Source: Achromobacter piechaudii NBRC 102461 (GTDB lineage: Bacteria; Pseudomonadota; Gammaproteobacteria; Burkholderiales; Burkholderiaceae_B). From it: 64,000 nucleotides of DNA. Positions 33,334 through 42,196 of the stretch are shown piece by piece. The notes below the pieces were generated by a model. That model saw only the letters and a list, made by a program, of their open reading frames with translations. It was not told where the DNA came from and did no database searches. The stretch covers positions 1,170,548 to 1,234,547 of the forward strand of contig NZ_BCTK01000006.1 in NCBI RefSeq assembly GCF_001571245.1, in the 5' to 3' direction. The number at the start of each line of letters is the position of its first letter. Positions within the stretch are counted from its first letter, which is position 1. The position numbers and the translations under genes are program-made.

Positions 33334-34533
33334 TTATTTCTTGAAAATCGGCTTGCCAAGTGCGAGGTTGCTGGGCGCGATGGTGACGAGCTTGCCGTCC
33401 TGCCATTGCATGACATAGAACGTGGAGGCGTTGTTCTGCCCGTCTTCGCCAAAGTCGAAGCCCCAGCCGTTGGCCGTCTGGCCGGCCGGCTTCTTGTAGG
33501 CCAGCACGGCGGCGCGGATCTTGTCCTTGTCGGTGGACTTGGCGTTGCCGATGGCTTCGAAGAAGGCCTTGGCGCCCACGTAGTTCGTCAGGCTGTGGCC
33601 GGACTGCGGGTCGCTCTTGTAGGTGGCTTTGTAGGCTTCCAGGAATTTGTCCAGGCCCGGCGCGCCCGCCGGATTGATGGACGATTGGGGGAAGTCCAGA
33701 TCGAACACGCCGTTCATGTCCGCGCCCACGGCCTTGGCCGTATCGGCCAACGAATAGCCGCCGCCCGCGCCGATCACGACCTTGGGCTTGAAGCCCGCGG
33801 CGCGCGCCTGGCTGAAGTACAGGATGGCGTCATTCTGATAAGCCGTTTGCAGGACGACGTCGACCTTGGCGCCCTTCAAACGCAGGATGAGCGAAGACAG
33901 GTCCACCGTCTTGGCCGAATACGGCAGCACTTCGGCCACGGTATAGCCCAGTTCCTGCGCGCGCTTTTTCTCGGTGGCGGCCACGTCGGTGCCATAAGGC
34001 CCGTCTTCGTGGATGATGCCGATCTTGATGTCCTTGGGGTTCAAGCCCATGCCGGGGCCGATGGAGTCATGCAGCGCATTGACGACAGACACGCCGTACA
34101 GCGCCGTATTGGGATTGCTGCGGAAGAGGTATTTGTAGCCGCGCGTGGTGATCTTGTGGGCGGTGGCGCCCAGCTCGAAGTAGGGCACCCCGGCCAATTC
34201 GGTCACGGGCGAGGCCGCATAGGAAATACCCGAGGCGTAGCTGCCGAACACGCCCACCACGTTGGCCGAAATCAGGCGCTTGGTTTCCGACACCGCCTGC
34301 GTCGGATCGACCGCGTCCGCCTTGACGATCTCGATCTTCTCTCCGTTGATGCCGCCGGCGGCGTTGATCTCGTTGACGGCCAGCTCCAGGCCGCGATAGC
34401 TCTCTTGTCCCAGGAGCGCAAGCGCGCCGCTGAACGGGAAGAGAGCGCCCACTTTCATGTCGGCCGCTGCGGTGCCGCTTGCCAGTACGCCGCACACGCC
34501 CAGCGCCAAAATAATTTTGTTGAACTTGAACAC
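33334..34533 (-). CDS. HAAT-type periplasmic substrate-binding protein (LivK-like)
   Basis: 399 aa with GTG start at 34533; AGGAG sits 8 bp upstream. Residues 1-24 are a Sec signal. The Peripla_BP_6 domain shows MKVGALFPFSGALALLGQESYRGLELAVNEINAAGGINGEKIEIVKADAVDP and GVFGSYASGISYAASPVTEL. It determines the cargo of the importer. Homologues bind branched-chain amino acids but also aromatic acids, polyols and amides, so the name LivK does not fix the ligand. It is the first gene of the operon, with a GntR-type palindrome in its promoter. Confidence 0.9.
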   Translation of the reverse strand: MFKFNKIILALGVCGVLASGTAAADMKVGALFPFSGALALLGQESYRGLELAVNEINAAGGINGEKIEIVKADAVDPTQAVSETKRLISANVVGVFGSYASGISYAASPVTELAGVPYFELGATAHKITTRGYKYLFRSNPNTALYGVSVVNALHDSIGPGMGLNPKDIKIGIIHEDGPYGTDVAATEKKRAQELGYTVAEVLPYSAKTVDLSSLILRLKGAKVDVVLQTAYQNDAILYFSQARAAGFKPKVVIGAGGGYSLADTAKAVGADMNGVFDLDFPQSSINPAGAPGLDKFLEAYKATYKSDPQSGHSLTNYVGAKAFFEAIGNAKSTDKDKIRAAVLAYKKPAGQTANGWGFDFGEDGQNNASTFYVMQWQDGKLVTIAPSNLALGKPIFKK

Positions 34534-34595
34534 TGTCTACGCTCCTTTGTCGGTATGGGATGCGGACTGTTTTGAGTGTTGTCCGTCTTTTTTAA

Positions 34596-34608
34596 ATATA
34601 TGATATAT
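34596..34608. promoter_or_regulatory. GntR operator candidate ATATATGATATAT (liv operon)
   Basis: A perfect odd palindrome (ATATAT-G-ATATAT), 63 bp before the livK GTG. It is the exact reverse complement of the site at 39453-39465 before the transketolase genes, and related to 34807-34823. The GntR/FCD regulator encoded at 38659-39363 is the obvious candidate ligand. Confidence 0.6.
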
Positions 34609-34806
34609 GCGCCGGTCAGGTACAAAAACCCCGAATTGGATTCTAGTGGGGGCCGCAGCATGCCGAATCGGGGAATTCCCTAAAGCCGCATGAATAAAGC
34701 CTTAGCGGCCGATAGATGGGAAATCGACCGCAATATTCCGTCAGACGGAAGGCGTCGTGCAAGGGGTTGAGGCGGCGGATGAAAGCGCGGAAAAATTCGT
34801 GCTGAG

Positions 34807-34823
34807 TGATATATCGTATATCA
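34807..34823. promoter_or_regulatory. GntR operator candidate TGATATATCGTATATCA (SDR operon)
   Basis: Arms TGATATA and TATATCA with a three-base centre lie 41 bp before ATG 34864. With 34596-34608 it brackets the 330-bp divergent gap between livK and the SDR-3HADH-BKACE operon. The gap between the two sites shows no gene. Confidence 0.6.
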
Positions 34824-34863
34824 TCATCAGCGTGCTTTTCCATAAAAACCAGGAGACAACAGC

Positions 34864-35646
34864 ATGTTCGAGGAAGTCGATTTCGCCGGAAAGCGGGTGT
34901 TGATTACCGCCGGCGCCGATGGTCTGGGCCTGGAGATGGCCAAGGTGTTCCGCCATGCCGGCGCGACGGTATTCGTGTGCGACGTGAACGAGGCGAGGGT
35001 GGCCGCGATACCGGCCGAACTGCCCGGCGTGCAAGCCATGGTCGCCGACGTTTCCGACGAGGACAGCGTGGGCGCGCTCTTTGCCGCCGTCAAGCAGAAA
35101 TTGGGCGGACTGGACATCCTCATCAACAACGCTGGCGTCGCGGGCCCGACGGGCTACGTCGAAACCTTGTCCAAGGCTGACTGGGACCGCACGCTGGCCG
35201 TCAACATCACCGGCCAGTTTCTTTGCGCGCGCCAGGCCATCCCGCATCTGAAGGAATCCAAGGCTGGCGTGATGATCAACCTGTCCTCCGCCGCCGGCCA
35301 TCTGGGCTTTGCCGGGCGTTCGGTGTATTCGGCGTCCAAGTGGGCGGTGATCGGCTTCACCAAATCATTGGCTATCGAGCTGGGTCCGCATGGCATCCGG
35401 GTGAACGCGATCCTGCCGGGCGCGGTGGAAGGGCCGCGCATCCGCGCCGTCATCGCCGCCAAGGCCGACACGCTGGGCAGGCCCGTGCAGGAGATCGCCG
35501 CGCAGTACGAAAACCAGGCGGTGCTGGGGCGCATGGTCACCGCGCGCGACATCGCCAACATGGTGCTGTTCAATGCCAGCGAGGCCGCCCGCAGTGTGAC
35601 GGGGCAAGCCATCGTGGTGGACGGCTTCACGCAGAAGCTCTATTGA
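34864..35646 (+). CDS. Short-chain dehydrogenase/reductase
   Basis: 260 aa, AGGAG upstream. Rossmann TAGADGLGLEMAK (glycine-rich motif in the form G-A-D-G-L-G), NNAG, catalytic SSAAGHLGFAGRSVYSASK and the tail GQAIVVDGFTQKLY. It is first of a three-gene operon that is divergent from the liv importer, and probably dehydrogenates a hydroxyl group of the imported substrate. Its stop overlaps the next ATG by one base. Confidence 0.9.
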   Translation: MFEEVDFAGKRVLITAGADGLGLEMAKVFRHAGATVFVCDVNEARVAAIPAELPGVQAMVADVSDEDSVGALFAAVKQKLGGLDILINNAGVAGPTGYVETLSKADWDRTLAVNITGQFLCARQAIPHLKESKAGVMINLSSAAGHLGFAGRSVYSASKWAVIGFTKSLAIELGPHGIRVNAILPGAVEGPRIRAVIAAKADTLGRPVQEIAAQYENQAVLGRMVTARDIANMVLFNASEAARSVTGQAIVVDGFTQKLY

Positions 35647-36623
35647 TGGGCGCCGTTAACGTCTCCCGCGCCGCCCGCGCCGCCGCGCCTTGCGCCGCGA
35701 TCATCGGCACCGGCCTGATCGGCCAGGGCTGGGCCATCGTGTTCGCCCGCATGGGTTGGCAGGTGCGCCTGCACGATGTCAACGCGGCCATGCTGGCCGA
35801 AGCCCGCGCGCTGATCTTGCAGCAGTTGCACGCCTTGCAGGCTGAAGGCTTGTTGACCGACGCCGACGCCATCATCGAACGCGTGTATGTGGCAAAGAGC
35901 CTGGCCGATGCGGTCAAGGGCGCGTGCTACATCCAGGAAAATTCTCCCGAGAAGGTCGAGATCAAGCGGGCCCTGTTCCTGGAGCTGGATGCGGCGGCGG
36001 AACCGGATGCCGTCATCGGCAGTTCGACGTCCAGCATCCCGGCCAGCGAGTTCACCGAGCATCTGCCGGGCCGGCATCGCTGCCTGGTGGCGCATCCCGT
36101 CAACCCGCCGTATCTGATCCCGGTCGTTGAACTATGCCCGGCGCCGTGGACCAGCCCCGAGGCGCTCGAAGCCGCCAGCAAGGTCATGACGGCCATCGGC
36201 CAGAAGCCGGTGCGGCTGCGCCGCGAAATCGAAGGCTTCATCCTGAACCGCCTGCAAGGGGCCTTGCTGCATGAGGCCTTCCGATTGGCCAAGGCCGGCA
36301 TCGCCAGCGCCGAGGACATCGACACCACGGTCAAGGACGGGCTGGGCCTGCGGTGGTCGTTCATGGGGCCGTTTGAAACCATCGACCTGAATGCGCCCGG
36401 TGGCATTGCCGATTACTGCGCGCGCTATGGCGGGCTGTATCAATCCATCGGCGCGGAGCAGACCGAATGCGTGCCCTGGGACGCGCCGCTGGTCGATGCG
36501 CTGGCCGACGAACGCCGCGGCTTGCTGCCGCAACAGGACCTGGCTGCGCGCCGCTTCTGGCGCGATGAAAAACTGATGCGCTTGATGCGCCACAAACAAC
36601 AGGACGGAGACAACAATGGCTAA
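35646..36623 (+). CDS. 3-hydroxyacyl-CoA-dehydrogenase-family enzyme (carnitine/gulonate dehydrogenase-like)
   Basis: 325 aa. The N-terminal Rossmann fold IIGTGLIGQGWAIVFARMGWQVRLHDV is followed by VAHPVNPPYLIPVVELCPAP, whose histidine and N-P-P-Y motif mark the lambda-crystallin / L-gulonate 3-dehydrogenase / L-carnitine dehydrogenase branch. It acts on free 3-hydroxy acids rather than CoA esters. Directly followed (8-bp overlap) by a BKACE gene, so its 3-keto-acid product is the likely BKACE substrate. Carnitine degradation uses the same enzyme pair, but the thioesterase of that pathway is not present here. Confidence 0.88.
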   Translation: MGAVNVSRAARAAAPCAAIIGTGLIGQGWAIVFARMGWQVRLHDVNAAMLAEARALILQQLHALQAEGLLTDADAIIERVYVAKSLADAVKGACYIQENSPEKVEIKRALFLELDAAAEPDAVIGSSTSSIPASEFTEHLPGRHRCLVAHPVNPPYLIPVVELCPAPWTSPEALEAASKVMTAIGQKPVRLRREIEGFILNRLQGALLHEAFRLAKAGIASAEDIDTTVKDGLGLRWSFMGPFETIDLNAPGGIADYCARYGGLYQSIGAEQTECVPWDAPLVDALADERRGLLPQQDLAARRFWRDEKLMRLMRHKQQDGDNNG

Positions 36624-37551
36624 ACCGAAACAGAAAGTCGTCATCACCTGCGCCGTGACGGGCGCGATCCACACGCCCAGCATGTCGCCGCACCTGCCGG
36701 TTACGGCGGACGAGATCGCCGAAGCCGCCATCGGCGCGGCCAAGGCGGGCGCGGCGGTGCTGCACCTGCATGCACGCGATCCGCAAACGGGCAAGCCGTC
36801 GCAAGACCCCGCGCTGTTCAAGCCGTTCCTGGAACGCATCAAGAACGAGACGGACGCCATCATCAACATCACGACGGGCGGCAGTCCTCACATGACGGTC
36901 GAGGAACGCATGCGCCCGGCCACGACGTTCCAGCCGGAGCTGGCGTCGCTGAACATGGGGTCGATGAACTTTGGCCTGTTCCCGATGCTGGATCGTTTCA
37001 AGGACTTCAAGTACGACTGGGAACGCGAGCATCTGGAGAACAGCCGGTCGCTGATCTTTCGCAATACCTATCAGGACATCGAATCGATTCTGACGCTGGG
37101 CAACGCCAACGGCACGCGCTTTGAATTCGAGTGCTACGACATCAGCCATCTGTACAACCTGGCGCATTTCGTCGATCGCGGCCTGGTCCAGTCGCCGCCG
37201 TTCATCCAGTCGGTATTCGGCATCCTGGGCGGCATCGGGCCGCATCCGGAAGACCTGATGCACATGAAGCGCACGGCCGACCGGTTGTTCGGCAATGACT
37301 ACGAGTGGTCGATATTGGGCGCCGGGCGCAATCAGATGCCCTTGGCCACCATCGGCGCGGCGATGGGTTCGAACGTGCGGGTGGGGCTGGAAGATTCGCT
37401 GTGGATCGGACCGGGCCAATTGGCCGAGTCGAACCGCTCGCAGGTCGAGCGCATCCGCACCGTCGTTGAAGCGCTGAACCTGGACGTGGCCACGCCCGAC
37501 GAGGCGCGCGCCAAGCTTGGCTTGAAGGGTCGCGACAACGTGGCGTTCTGA
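36616..37551 (+). CDS. Beta-keto acid cleavage enzyme (BKACE, DUF849)
   Basis: 311 aa. Zinc motif H50-L-H52-A-R, ITTGGSPHMTVEERM, the SLNMGSMNFG strand and the GAGRNQMPLATIGAAMGSNVRVGLEDSLW segment identify the family. BKACE enzymes condense a 3-keto acid with acetyl-CoA to give acetoacetate and a shortened acyl-CoA; members include 3-dehydrocarnitine and 3-keto-5-aminohexanoate cleavage enzymes. The substrate-specifying residues cannot be read reliably by eye. It ends the SDR-3HADH-BKACE operon. Confidence 0.92.
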   Translation: MAKPKQKVVITCAVTGAIHTPSMSPHLPVTADEIAEAAIGAAKAGAAVLHLHARDPQTGKPSQDPALFKPFLERIKNETDAIINITTGGSPHMTVEERMRPATTFQPELASLNMGSMNFGLFPMLDRFKDFKYDWEREHLENSRSLIFRNTYQDIESILTLGNANGTRFEFECYDISHLYNLAHFVDRGLVQSPPFIQSVFGILGGIGPHPEDLMHMKRTADRLFGNDYEWSILGAGRNQMPLATIGAAMGSNVRVGLEDSLWIGPGQLAESNRSQVERIRTVVEALNLDVATPDEARAKLGLKGRDNVAF

Positions 37552-37578
37552 TTGGCAGGCGCGCCGCGCCCGCCGTGC

Positions 37579-38649
37579 TCAGGCGTGGCGGCGCAGCGCG
37601 TCGGCCAGCGTGGCCACGTCCAGCGGACGATCGAAGTTGGCGGCGTGGCGGGCCTTCAGGCTCAGCTCGGCCGCCAGCGTCAGATCGGCATCGCTGGGCA
37701 TGTCGGCCGCGCCCAGCTCGCGCAACGTGGTCGGCAGGCCGACCTGCGCGTACCACTGCGTCAAGTCCGCCAGCATGCCGTCGTTGCGCTGTTCCAGATC
37801 GAGCTGCACCAGCAGGCCGACCGCGACCTGCAAGCCATGCAGCGCGGTGGCCACGCCGCCGATCTTGGGCAGCCCGCGCGTCAAGGCGTGGGCGATGGAC
37901 AGGCCGCCGCTTTCAAAACCGAGACCGCTCATGAGGATCATCGCTTCCACCACGCGCTCGAATGCGGGCGTGGGCTGGCCGGTGCCAGCCGCCGCCACGG
38001 CGTCCACGCCGTCGGCCAGCAGCGTGCGCAAGCAGCCGTCTGCGATCAGCTGGGCGGTCAAAAGCGGCGCGCCGTCGTACATGTTCTTGCCGCCGTTGCG
38101 CTGGCATTGTTCCGCTTCGAATTTTTTCGATATGGCGTCGCCCAGGCCCGCGCGGAAGAAATGCACGGGTGCGGTGGCGATGATGGCGGTGTCGACCAGC
38201 ACGATGGTGGGGTTGAACAGCATGTGTTCCACCGCCAGGAGCTGATGATGCGCGTCGTACAGCACGTAGTTCTTGCTGGTGGGCGCATCGTTGGATGCCA
38301 CGGTCGGCACCGTGATCAGATGGCAGTGCGACGACTTGGCCACGGCTTTGCCCGCGTCCAGCGACTTGCCGCCGCCCACCGCGATCACCATGTCGATGCC
38401 GGCTGCCCGGGCTTGCGCGCGCAGCGCCTCGATCAGTTCGGGCGTCAGGTCGCCGTCCACGATCAGCGGCGTCAGCGCCACGTCGTGTTCGGCGCACAGG
38501 CTGTCGATTCTTGGCCCCAGCACGCCGTGCACATAGCGGTCGATGACCAGCGCGGCGCGGCGGCCGAACAATGCGGCGTATTGGCCCAGGGCGTCAAGCG
38601 CGCCCGCGCCTTGTATGTAGCGGCACGGCGCGCCAAAAATCTTCAGCAT
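37579..38649 (-). CDS. GldA-like iron/zinc polyol dehydrogenase
   Basis: 356 aa. The N-terminus FGAPCRYIQGAGALDALGQY, the NAD motif VIAVGGGKSLDAGKAVA, the VPTVASNDAPTSKNYVLY loop and the metal-site histidines around GLSIAHALTRG and GGVATALHGLQVAVGL match glycerol dehydrogenase-type enzymes. It oxidises vicinal diols or reduces alpha-hydroxyketones with NAD. It is read with the GntR gene (9-bp gap). The diol specificity fits a polyol-like substrate for the locus. Confidence 0.9.
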   Translation of the reverse strand: MLKIFGAPCRYIQGAGALDALGQYAALFGRRAALVIDRYVHGVLGPRIDSLCAEHDVALTPLIVDGDLTPELIEALRAQARAAGIDMVIAVGGGKSLDAGKAVAKSSHCHLITVPTVASNDAPTSKNYVLYDAHHQLLAVEHMLFNPTIVLVDTAIIATAPVHFFRAGLGDAISKKFEAEQCQRNGGKNMYDGAPLLTAQLIADGCLRTLLADGVDAVAAAGTGQPTPAFERVVEAMILMSGLGFESGGLSIAHALTRGLPKIGGVATALHGLQVAVGLLVQLDLEQRNDGMLADLTQWYAQVGLPTTLRELGAADMPSDADLTLAAELSLKARHAANFDRPLDVATLADALRRHA

Positions 38650-38658
38650 GAAGTCTTC

Positions 38659-39363
38659 CTATTTGCGGGGCACGGGAGGGCGGTAGTCGAGCTCTTTTTC
38701 GCGTTCGACCAACCAGTCGATCATGATCTTGCCGCCCCAGACCAGGTCGGCCTGGATGGCGCTGCGCGCGGCTTCGGAGTCGCGCGCTTCAAGGGCTTCG
38801 AGTACGGCTTCGTGGCGGTGTTCGTTTTCGGAATAGTCCAGCCCGGCGGTCTTGATGTGGAACACCTTGAGGATCGGGCCGGTGATGACCCAGAACGATT
38901 CGACGGTGCTGCGCAGGATGGGCTTGTTGCTGGCTTCCAGGATGGCGAAGTGGAACTTGCGGTTCAGGTAGCTGGCGCGCTTGGGATCGGTGGACGTGCA
39001 GGAAATGAAATCCTTCTGCAGGGCGACCAGGTTATCCAGCTGCTTGCGCGTGATGTTCTGCGCGGCCTCGGCCGCGCCCATGCCTTCCAGATGAAAACGG
39101 ATCTGCTGGATTTCCCGCAATTTTTCCGAGTTCACATAAGGAACATAGACGGCCGTCGCCGCCTGCATTTCCAGGCCCTGTTCGCTGATGAGACGGAAGA
39201 TGGCTTCGCGCACGGGCGTGATCGATACGCCCATCTCTTGAGCCAGTTCGCCAATGATCAGGCGTTCGCCGGGTTCGTACTGCCCGTTGATCAGGGCATT
39301 GCGGATTTCGTTGTAGACCCTGACGGAGAGGTTCTCTTTCTTTACCGGTTTGAGGCTGGGCAT
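38659..39363 (-). CDS. GntR-family (FCD) regulator of the catabolic locus
   Basis: 234 aa. Winged helix at residues ~10-75 (LSVRVYNEIRNALINGQYEPGERLIIGELAQEMGVSITPVREAIFRLISEQGLE). FCD ligand domain ~85-215, with the metal-type residues in LNRKFHFAILEASN and NEHRHEAVLEALEARD. It is divergent from the transketolase operon; ATATATCATATAT lies 90 bp from its start, and related palindromes guard the liv and SDR operons. FCD regulators normally repress until a pathway acid binds. Confidence 0.92.
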   Translation of the reverse strand: MPSLKPVKKENLSVRVYNEIRNALINGQYEPGERLIIGELAQEMGVSITPVREAIFRLISEQGLEMQAATAVYVPYVNSEKLREIQQIRFHLEGMGAAEAAQNITRKQLDNLVALQKDFISCTSTDPKRASYLNRKFHFAILEASNKPILRSTVESFWVITGPILKVFHIKTAGLDYSENEHRHEAVLEALEARDSEAARSAIQADLVWGGKIMIDWLVEREKELDYRPPVPRK

Positions 39364-39452
39364 GACGTTTCGGGCTTGCTGTATGAGGGGAACGGGTGAA
39401 TCCGGGATGAATTCTAGCCCGCCATAGCCAATCCGAGCACAATGGGTATATT

Positions 39453-39465
39453 ATATATCATATAT
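39453..39465. promoter_or_regulatory. GntR operator candidate ATATATCATATAT (transketolase operon)
   Basis: It is the exact reverse complement of 34596-34608. It lies 22 bp before the transketolase start ATG 39488 and 89 bp before the GntR ATG 39363, where a repressor would block both divergent promoters. A flanking GTATATTATATATC tract extends the AT symmetry. Confidence 0.6.
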
Positions 39466-39487
39466 CCTAACGAAGAAAGGACGCGCC

Positions 39488-40345
39488 ATGCGCCATCACC
39501 AGGAGGCCCCCACCCAGGGGGAGGTCGAGATGCTGCGGGAGAAGGCCCGCCACATCCGGCTGGAGACAATCCGATTGATCGAAATTGCGAAGGTCGGGCA
39601 TTACAGCTCGGTGTTTTCCTGCGCCGAGATCTTTGCGTCGCTGTACTACGACGTGATGCGGCTGAGGCCCGGAGAGCCGCAATGGCCTGATCGCGACCGC
39701 TTCCTGATGGGCAAGGGCCACGCCGCCGTCGGCCTGTTTCCGGTGCTGGCCGACCACGGCTTCATCGACCGCGCGCTGCTGGACGACTACACCCGCCTGG
39801 GCAGCCCGTTGGGCGACCATCCCGACATGAGCAAAGTGCCCGGCGTCGATTTCAGTTCGGGTTCGATCGGGCATGCGCTGTCCAACGGCGTCGGCATGGC
39901 GCTGGGCGGCCGCATGAACCGCCGCGACTTCAACGTCTTCGTGATGCTGGGCGACGGTGAAATGCAGGAAGGCCAGGTCTGGGAAGCGGCGTTGTTCGCG
40001 GCGCACAACCGGCTGTCGCGCCTGATCGCCATCATCGACCGCAACGGCTATCAGCTGGACGGCAAGGTGGACGACGTGGTGGGCGTGGAATCGCTCAAGG
40101 AAAAATGGCAGGCCTTCGGCTGGGACGTTCACGAGGTCGATGGCCACAACCTGCACGAGCTGACCGCGCTGTTGCGGCGGCTGCGCGCGGACGACGCGCG
40201 CGACAAGCCGGCCTGCGTGATCGCCAAGACGATCAAGGGCAAGGGCGTGTCCTACATGGAGACCGAACCCGGATGGCACCTGGGCTATCTGGCGCCGCAA
40301 GACGCGCAAAGCGCCGTCGACGAAATTCTTTCCCGCGAGATCTGA
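39488..40345 (+). CDS. Transketolase-like enzyme, N-terminal (TPP) subunit
   Basis: 285 aa, GAAAGGA upstream. GHYSSVFSCAEIFASLYY, GKGHAAVGLFPVLADHG, and the TPP motif GDGEMQEGQVWEAALFAAHNRLSRLIAIIDRNG are intact. It corresponds to the first half of transketolase; the next gene encodes the second half and starts one base after its stop. Split transketolases in catabolic operons move two-carbon units from special ketoses (apulose phosphate and sulfo-sugars are known cases), so this pair probably acts on a pathway-specific ketose. Confidence 0.92.
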   Translation: MRHHQEAPTQGEVEMLREKARHIRLETIRLIEIAKVGHYSSVFSCAEIFASLYYDVMRLRPGEPQWPDRDRFLMGKGHAAVGLFPVLADHGFIDRALLDDYTRLGSPLGDHPDMSKVPGVDFSSGSIGHALSNGVGMALGGRMNRRDFNVFVMLGDGEMQEGQVWEAALFAAHNRLSRLIAIIDRNGYQLDGKVDDVVGVESLKEKWQAFGWDVHEVDGHNLHELTALLRRLRADDARDKPACVIAKTIKGKGVSYMETEPGWHLGYLAPQDAQSAVDEILSREI

Positions 40346-41332
40346 ATGGCACAGGCACAAGTTCTTTCCCCTGAATCCTGGCAGTACCGCGCGCTGAACG
40401 CGGTGAACCCCGGGCTGTCCTACCTTTCCGACGCGCTGATCGAGCTGGCCCAGGCAGGGCATCCGGTCGTGGCCGGATCGGCAGACTTGCAGTATTCCAA
40501 CGGCCTGAACCGTTTCGCTACCGCCTATCCCGACCGCTATATCCAGTTCGGCATTTCCGAGCAGAACATGGTGTCGGCCGCGGCCGGGCTGGCCACCACC
40601 GGCATGATGCCTTTCGTGGCCACCTTCGCTTCCTTCCTGGGCCTGCTGTGCTGCGAACAGATACGCATGGACGTGGCGTACACCCGGCTGCCCGTGCGCC
40701 TGATTGGCCATCACACCGGCATCAGCCTGGGGTTCTACGGCACCTCGCACCACGCCACCGAAGACATCTCCACGATGCGCGCGCTGGCGGGGCTGACCGT
40801 GGTTTCGCCTGCCGACGGCCCGCAACTGGCCGCCGCCATCAAGGCGTCGGTGCATTGGCCCGAACCGATCTACTTCCGCATCGGCCGTGGCCGCGACCCG
40901 CAGGTCTATGAAGACGGCGCGCCGTTCGAATTTGGCCGCGCCATCGTGCATTCCACCGGGTCCGACCTGAACATCATTGCCTGCGGCATCACCTTGCACG
41001 CCGCGCTCGCGGCCGCCGAGCAATTGCGCGAAGACGGCCTGTCGGTCGGTGTGATCGACATGCCCACCATCAAGCCCCTGGACCGCGACGCTGTGCTGGC
41101 CGCCGCGGGCCACGCGCGCCGGATGATGACCGTGGAAGAGCACAATGTGCTCGGTGGGCTGGGATCGGCCGTCGCTGAAGTGCTGGCCGACGCCGGCACC
41201 GGCACCCGTTTGCGCCGCCACGGCATTTACGATGAGTACAGCCTGATCGCGCCGCCCACGACGCTGTACGCGCACTACAAGCTGGACGCGGCCGGTATCG
41301 GCGCCGTTGCGCGCGACGTGATCGCATCCTGA
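40346..41332 (+). CDS. Transketolase-like enzyme, C-terminal subunit
   Basis: 328 aa. The pyrimidine-binding domain has GISEQNMVSAAAGLATTGMMPFVATFASFL with the catalytic-type Glu, and the H-H-T-G motif GHHTGISLGFYG. The C-terminal transketolase_C domain is LSVGVIDMPTIKPLDRDAVLAAAGHARRMMTVEEHNVLGGLGSAVAE. It forms the active site together with the upstream subunit. No kinase is encoded nearby, so substrates may be unphosphorylated or phosphorylated elsewhere. Confidence 0.92.
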   Translation: MAQAQVLSPESWQYRALNAVNPGLSYLSDALIELAQAGHPVVAGSADLQYSNGLNRFATAYPDRYIQFGISEQNMVSAAAGLATTGMMPFVATFASFLGLLCCEQIRMDVAYTRLPVRLIGHHTGISLGFYGTSHHATEDISTMRALAGLTVVSPADGPQLAAAIKASVHWPEPIYFRIGRGRDPQVYEDGAPFEFGRAIVHSTGSDLNIIACGITLHAALAAAEQLREDGLSVGVIDMPTIKPLDRDAVLAAAGHARRMMTVEEHNVLGGLGSAVAEVLADAGTGTRLRRHGIYDEYSLIAPPTTLYAHYKLDAAGIGAVARDVIAS

Positions 41333-41357
41333 ACTGACACCTGACTACGGAGACCCC

Positions 41358-42161
41358 ATGAAGGAAATCACCGGCAATACCCGCCTGTTCGGCATCCTGG
41401 CCGACCCCATCCATCACGTGAAGACGCCGCAGCGCATGAACGAACTGTTCGACCAGCTGGGCTATGACGGGGTCTGCGTGCCGTTGCACACACGCCCCGA
41501 CAATCTGGCCGCCGTCGTGCAAGGGCTGCGCAGCCTTGAGAACCTGGGTGGCGTCATCGTCACCATGCCGCACAAGACCGCCATCCTGGATCTGGTGGAC
41601 GAGGTGACGCCGGTGGCGCGCAAGATCGGCGCGGCCAACGTCGTGCGCCGCGACGCCGACGGCAAGCTCACCGCGCACATGCTCGACGGCGAAGGGTTCG
41701 TGCGCGGACTCCAGACCGCGGGCGTGGACCTGCGCGGCAAGAGCGCCTATCTGGCGGGCGCGGGTGGCGCGGCCAATGCCATCGGCTTTGCATTGGTGCA
41801 GGCCGGCGTGTCGCGCCTGACCATCGCCAACCGCACGCCGGCCAAGGCCGAGGACCTGAAGGCGCGCATCCTGTCGCTGCATCCCGAGGCGAATATCGCC
41901 ATCGGCACGCCCGACCCCTCTGGCCACGACCTGGTGGTCAACGGGACCTCGCTGGGCATGAAGGAAGGCGACGCGCTGCCCCTGGATACCGAGCGCCTGA
42001 CGCCCGACCAACTGGTCTGCGAAGTCATCATGCAACCCAAGGACACCGCGCTGCTGCTGGCGGCGCAGGCCAAGGGCTGCAAGGTGCATTACGGCGCGCC
42101 GATGCTGGTGTGCCAGATTGCATTGATGGCCGAAATGCTGGGCGTGACGCCCGCGCGCTGA
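41358..42161 (+). CDS. Shikimate-dehydrogenase-like protein with altered substrate pocket
   Basis: 267 aa. Catalytic Lys in VIVTMPHK and Asp in LDGEGFVRGL are kept, as are AGAGGAANAIGFALVQAG (Rossmann) and NRTPAK (NADP-type). The N-terminal carboxylate-binding motif, H-S-x-S-P in AroE, is replaced by H-V-K-T-P (FGILADPIHHVKTPQRMNELF). It is therefore unlikely to be the biosynthetic shikimate dehydrogenase. Placed between the transketolase and GMC oxidoreductase genes, it probably oxidises a related cyclic or branched hydroxy compound. Confidence 0.87.
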   Translation: MKEITGNTRLFGILADPIHHVKTPQRMNELFDQLGYDGVCVPLHTRPDNLAAVVQGLRSLENLGGVIVTMPHKTAILDLVDEVTPVARKIGAANVVRRDADGKLTAHMLDGEGFVRGLQTAGVDLRGKSAYLAGAGGAANAIGFALVQAGVSRLTIANRTPAKAEDLKARILSLHPEANIAIGTPDPSGHDLVVNGTSLGMKEGDALPLDTERLTPDQLVCEVIMQPKDTALLLAAQAKGCKVHYGAPMLVCQIALMAEMLGVTPAR

Positions 42162-42196
42162 GGTTGGCAAAAGACATCAGGACGGGATGTAGAACG

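Noticed and set aside
35646..37551. Complete carnitine degradation operon
   Set aside because: The dehydrogenase/BKACE pair fits, but no betainyl-CoA thioesterase or CdhR-type regulator is adjacent, and the other genes of the regulon do not belong to that pathway.
41358..42161. Biosynthetic aroE
   Set aside because: The shikimate-binding serine motif is replaced and the gene sits inside a catabolic operon.
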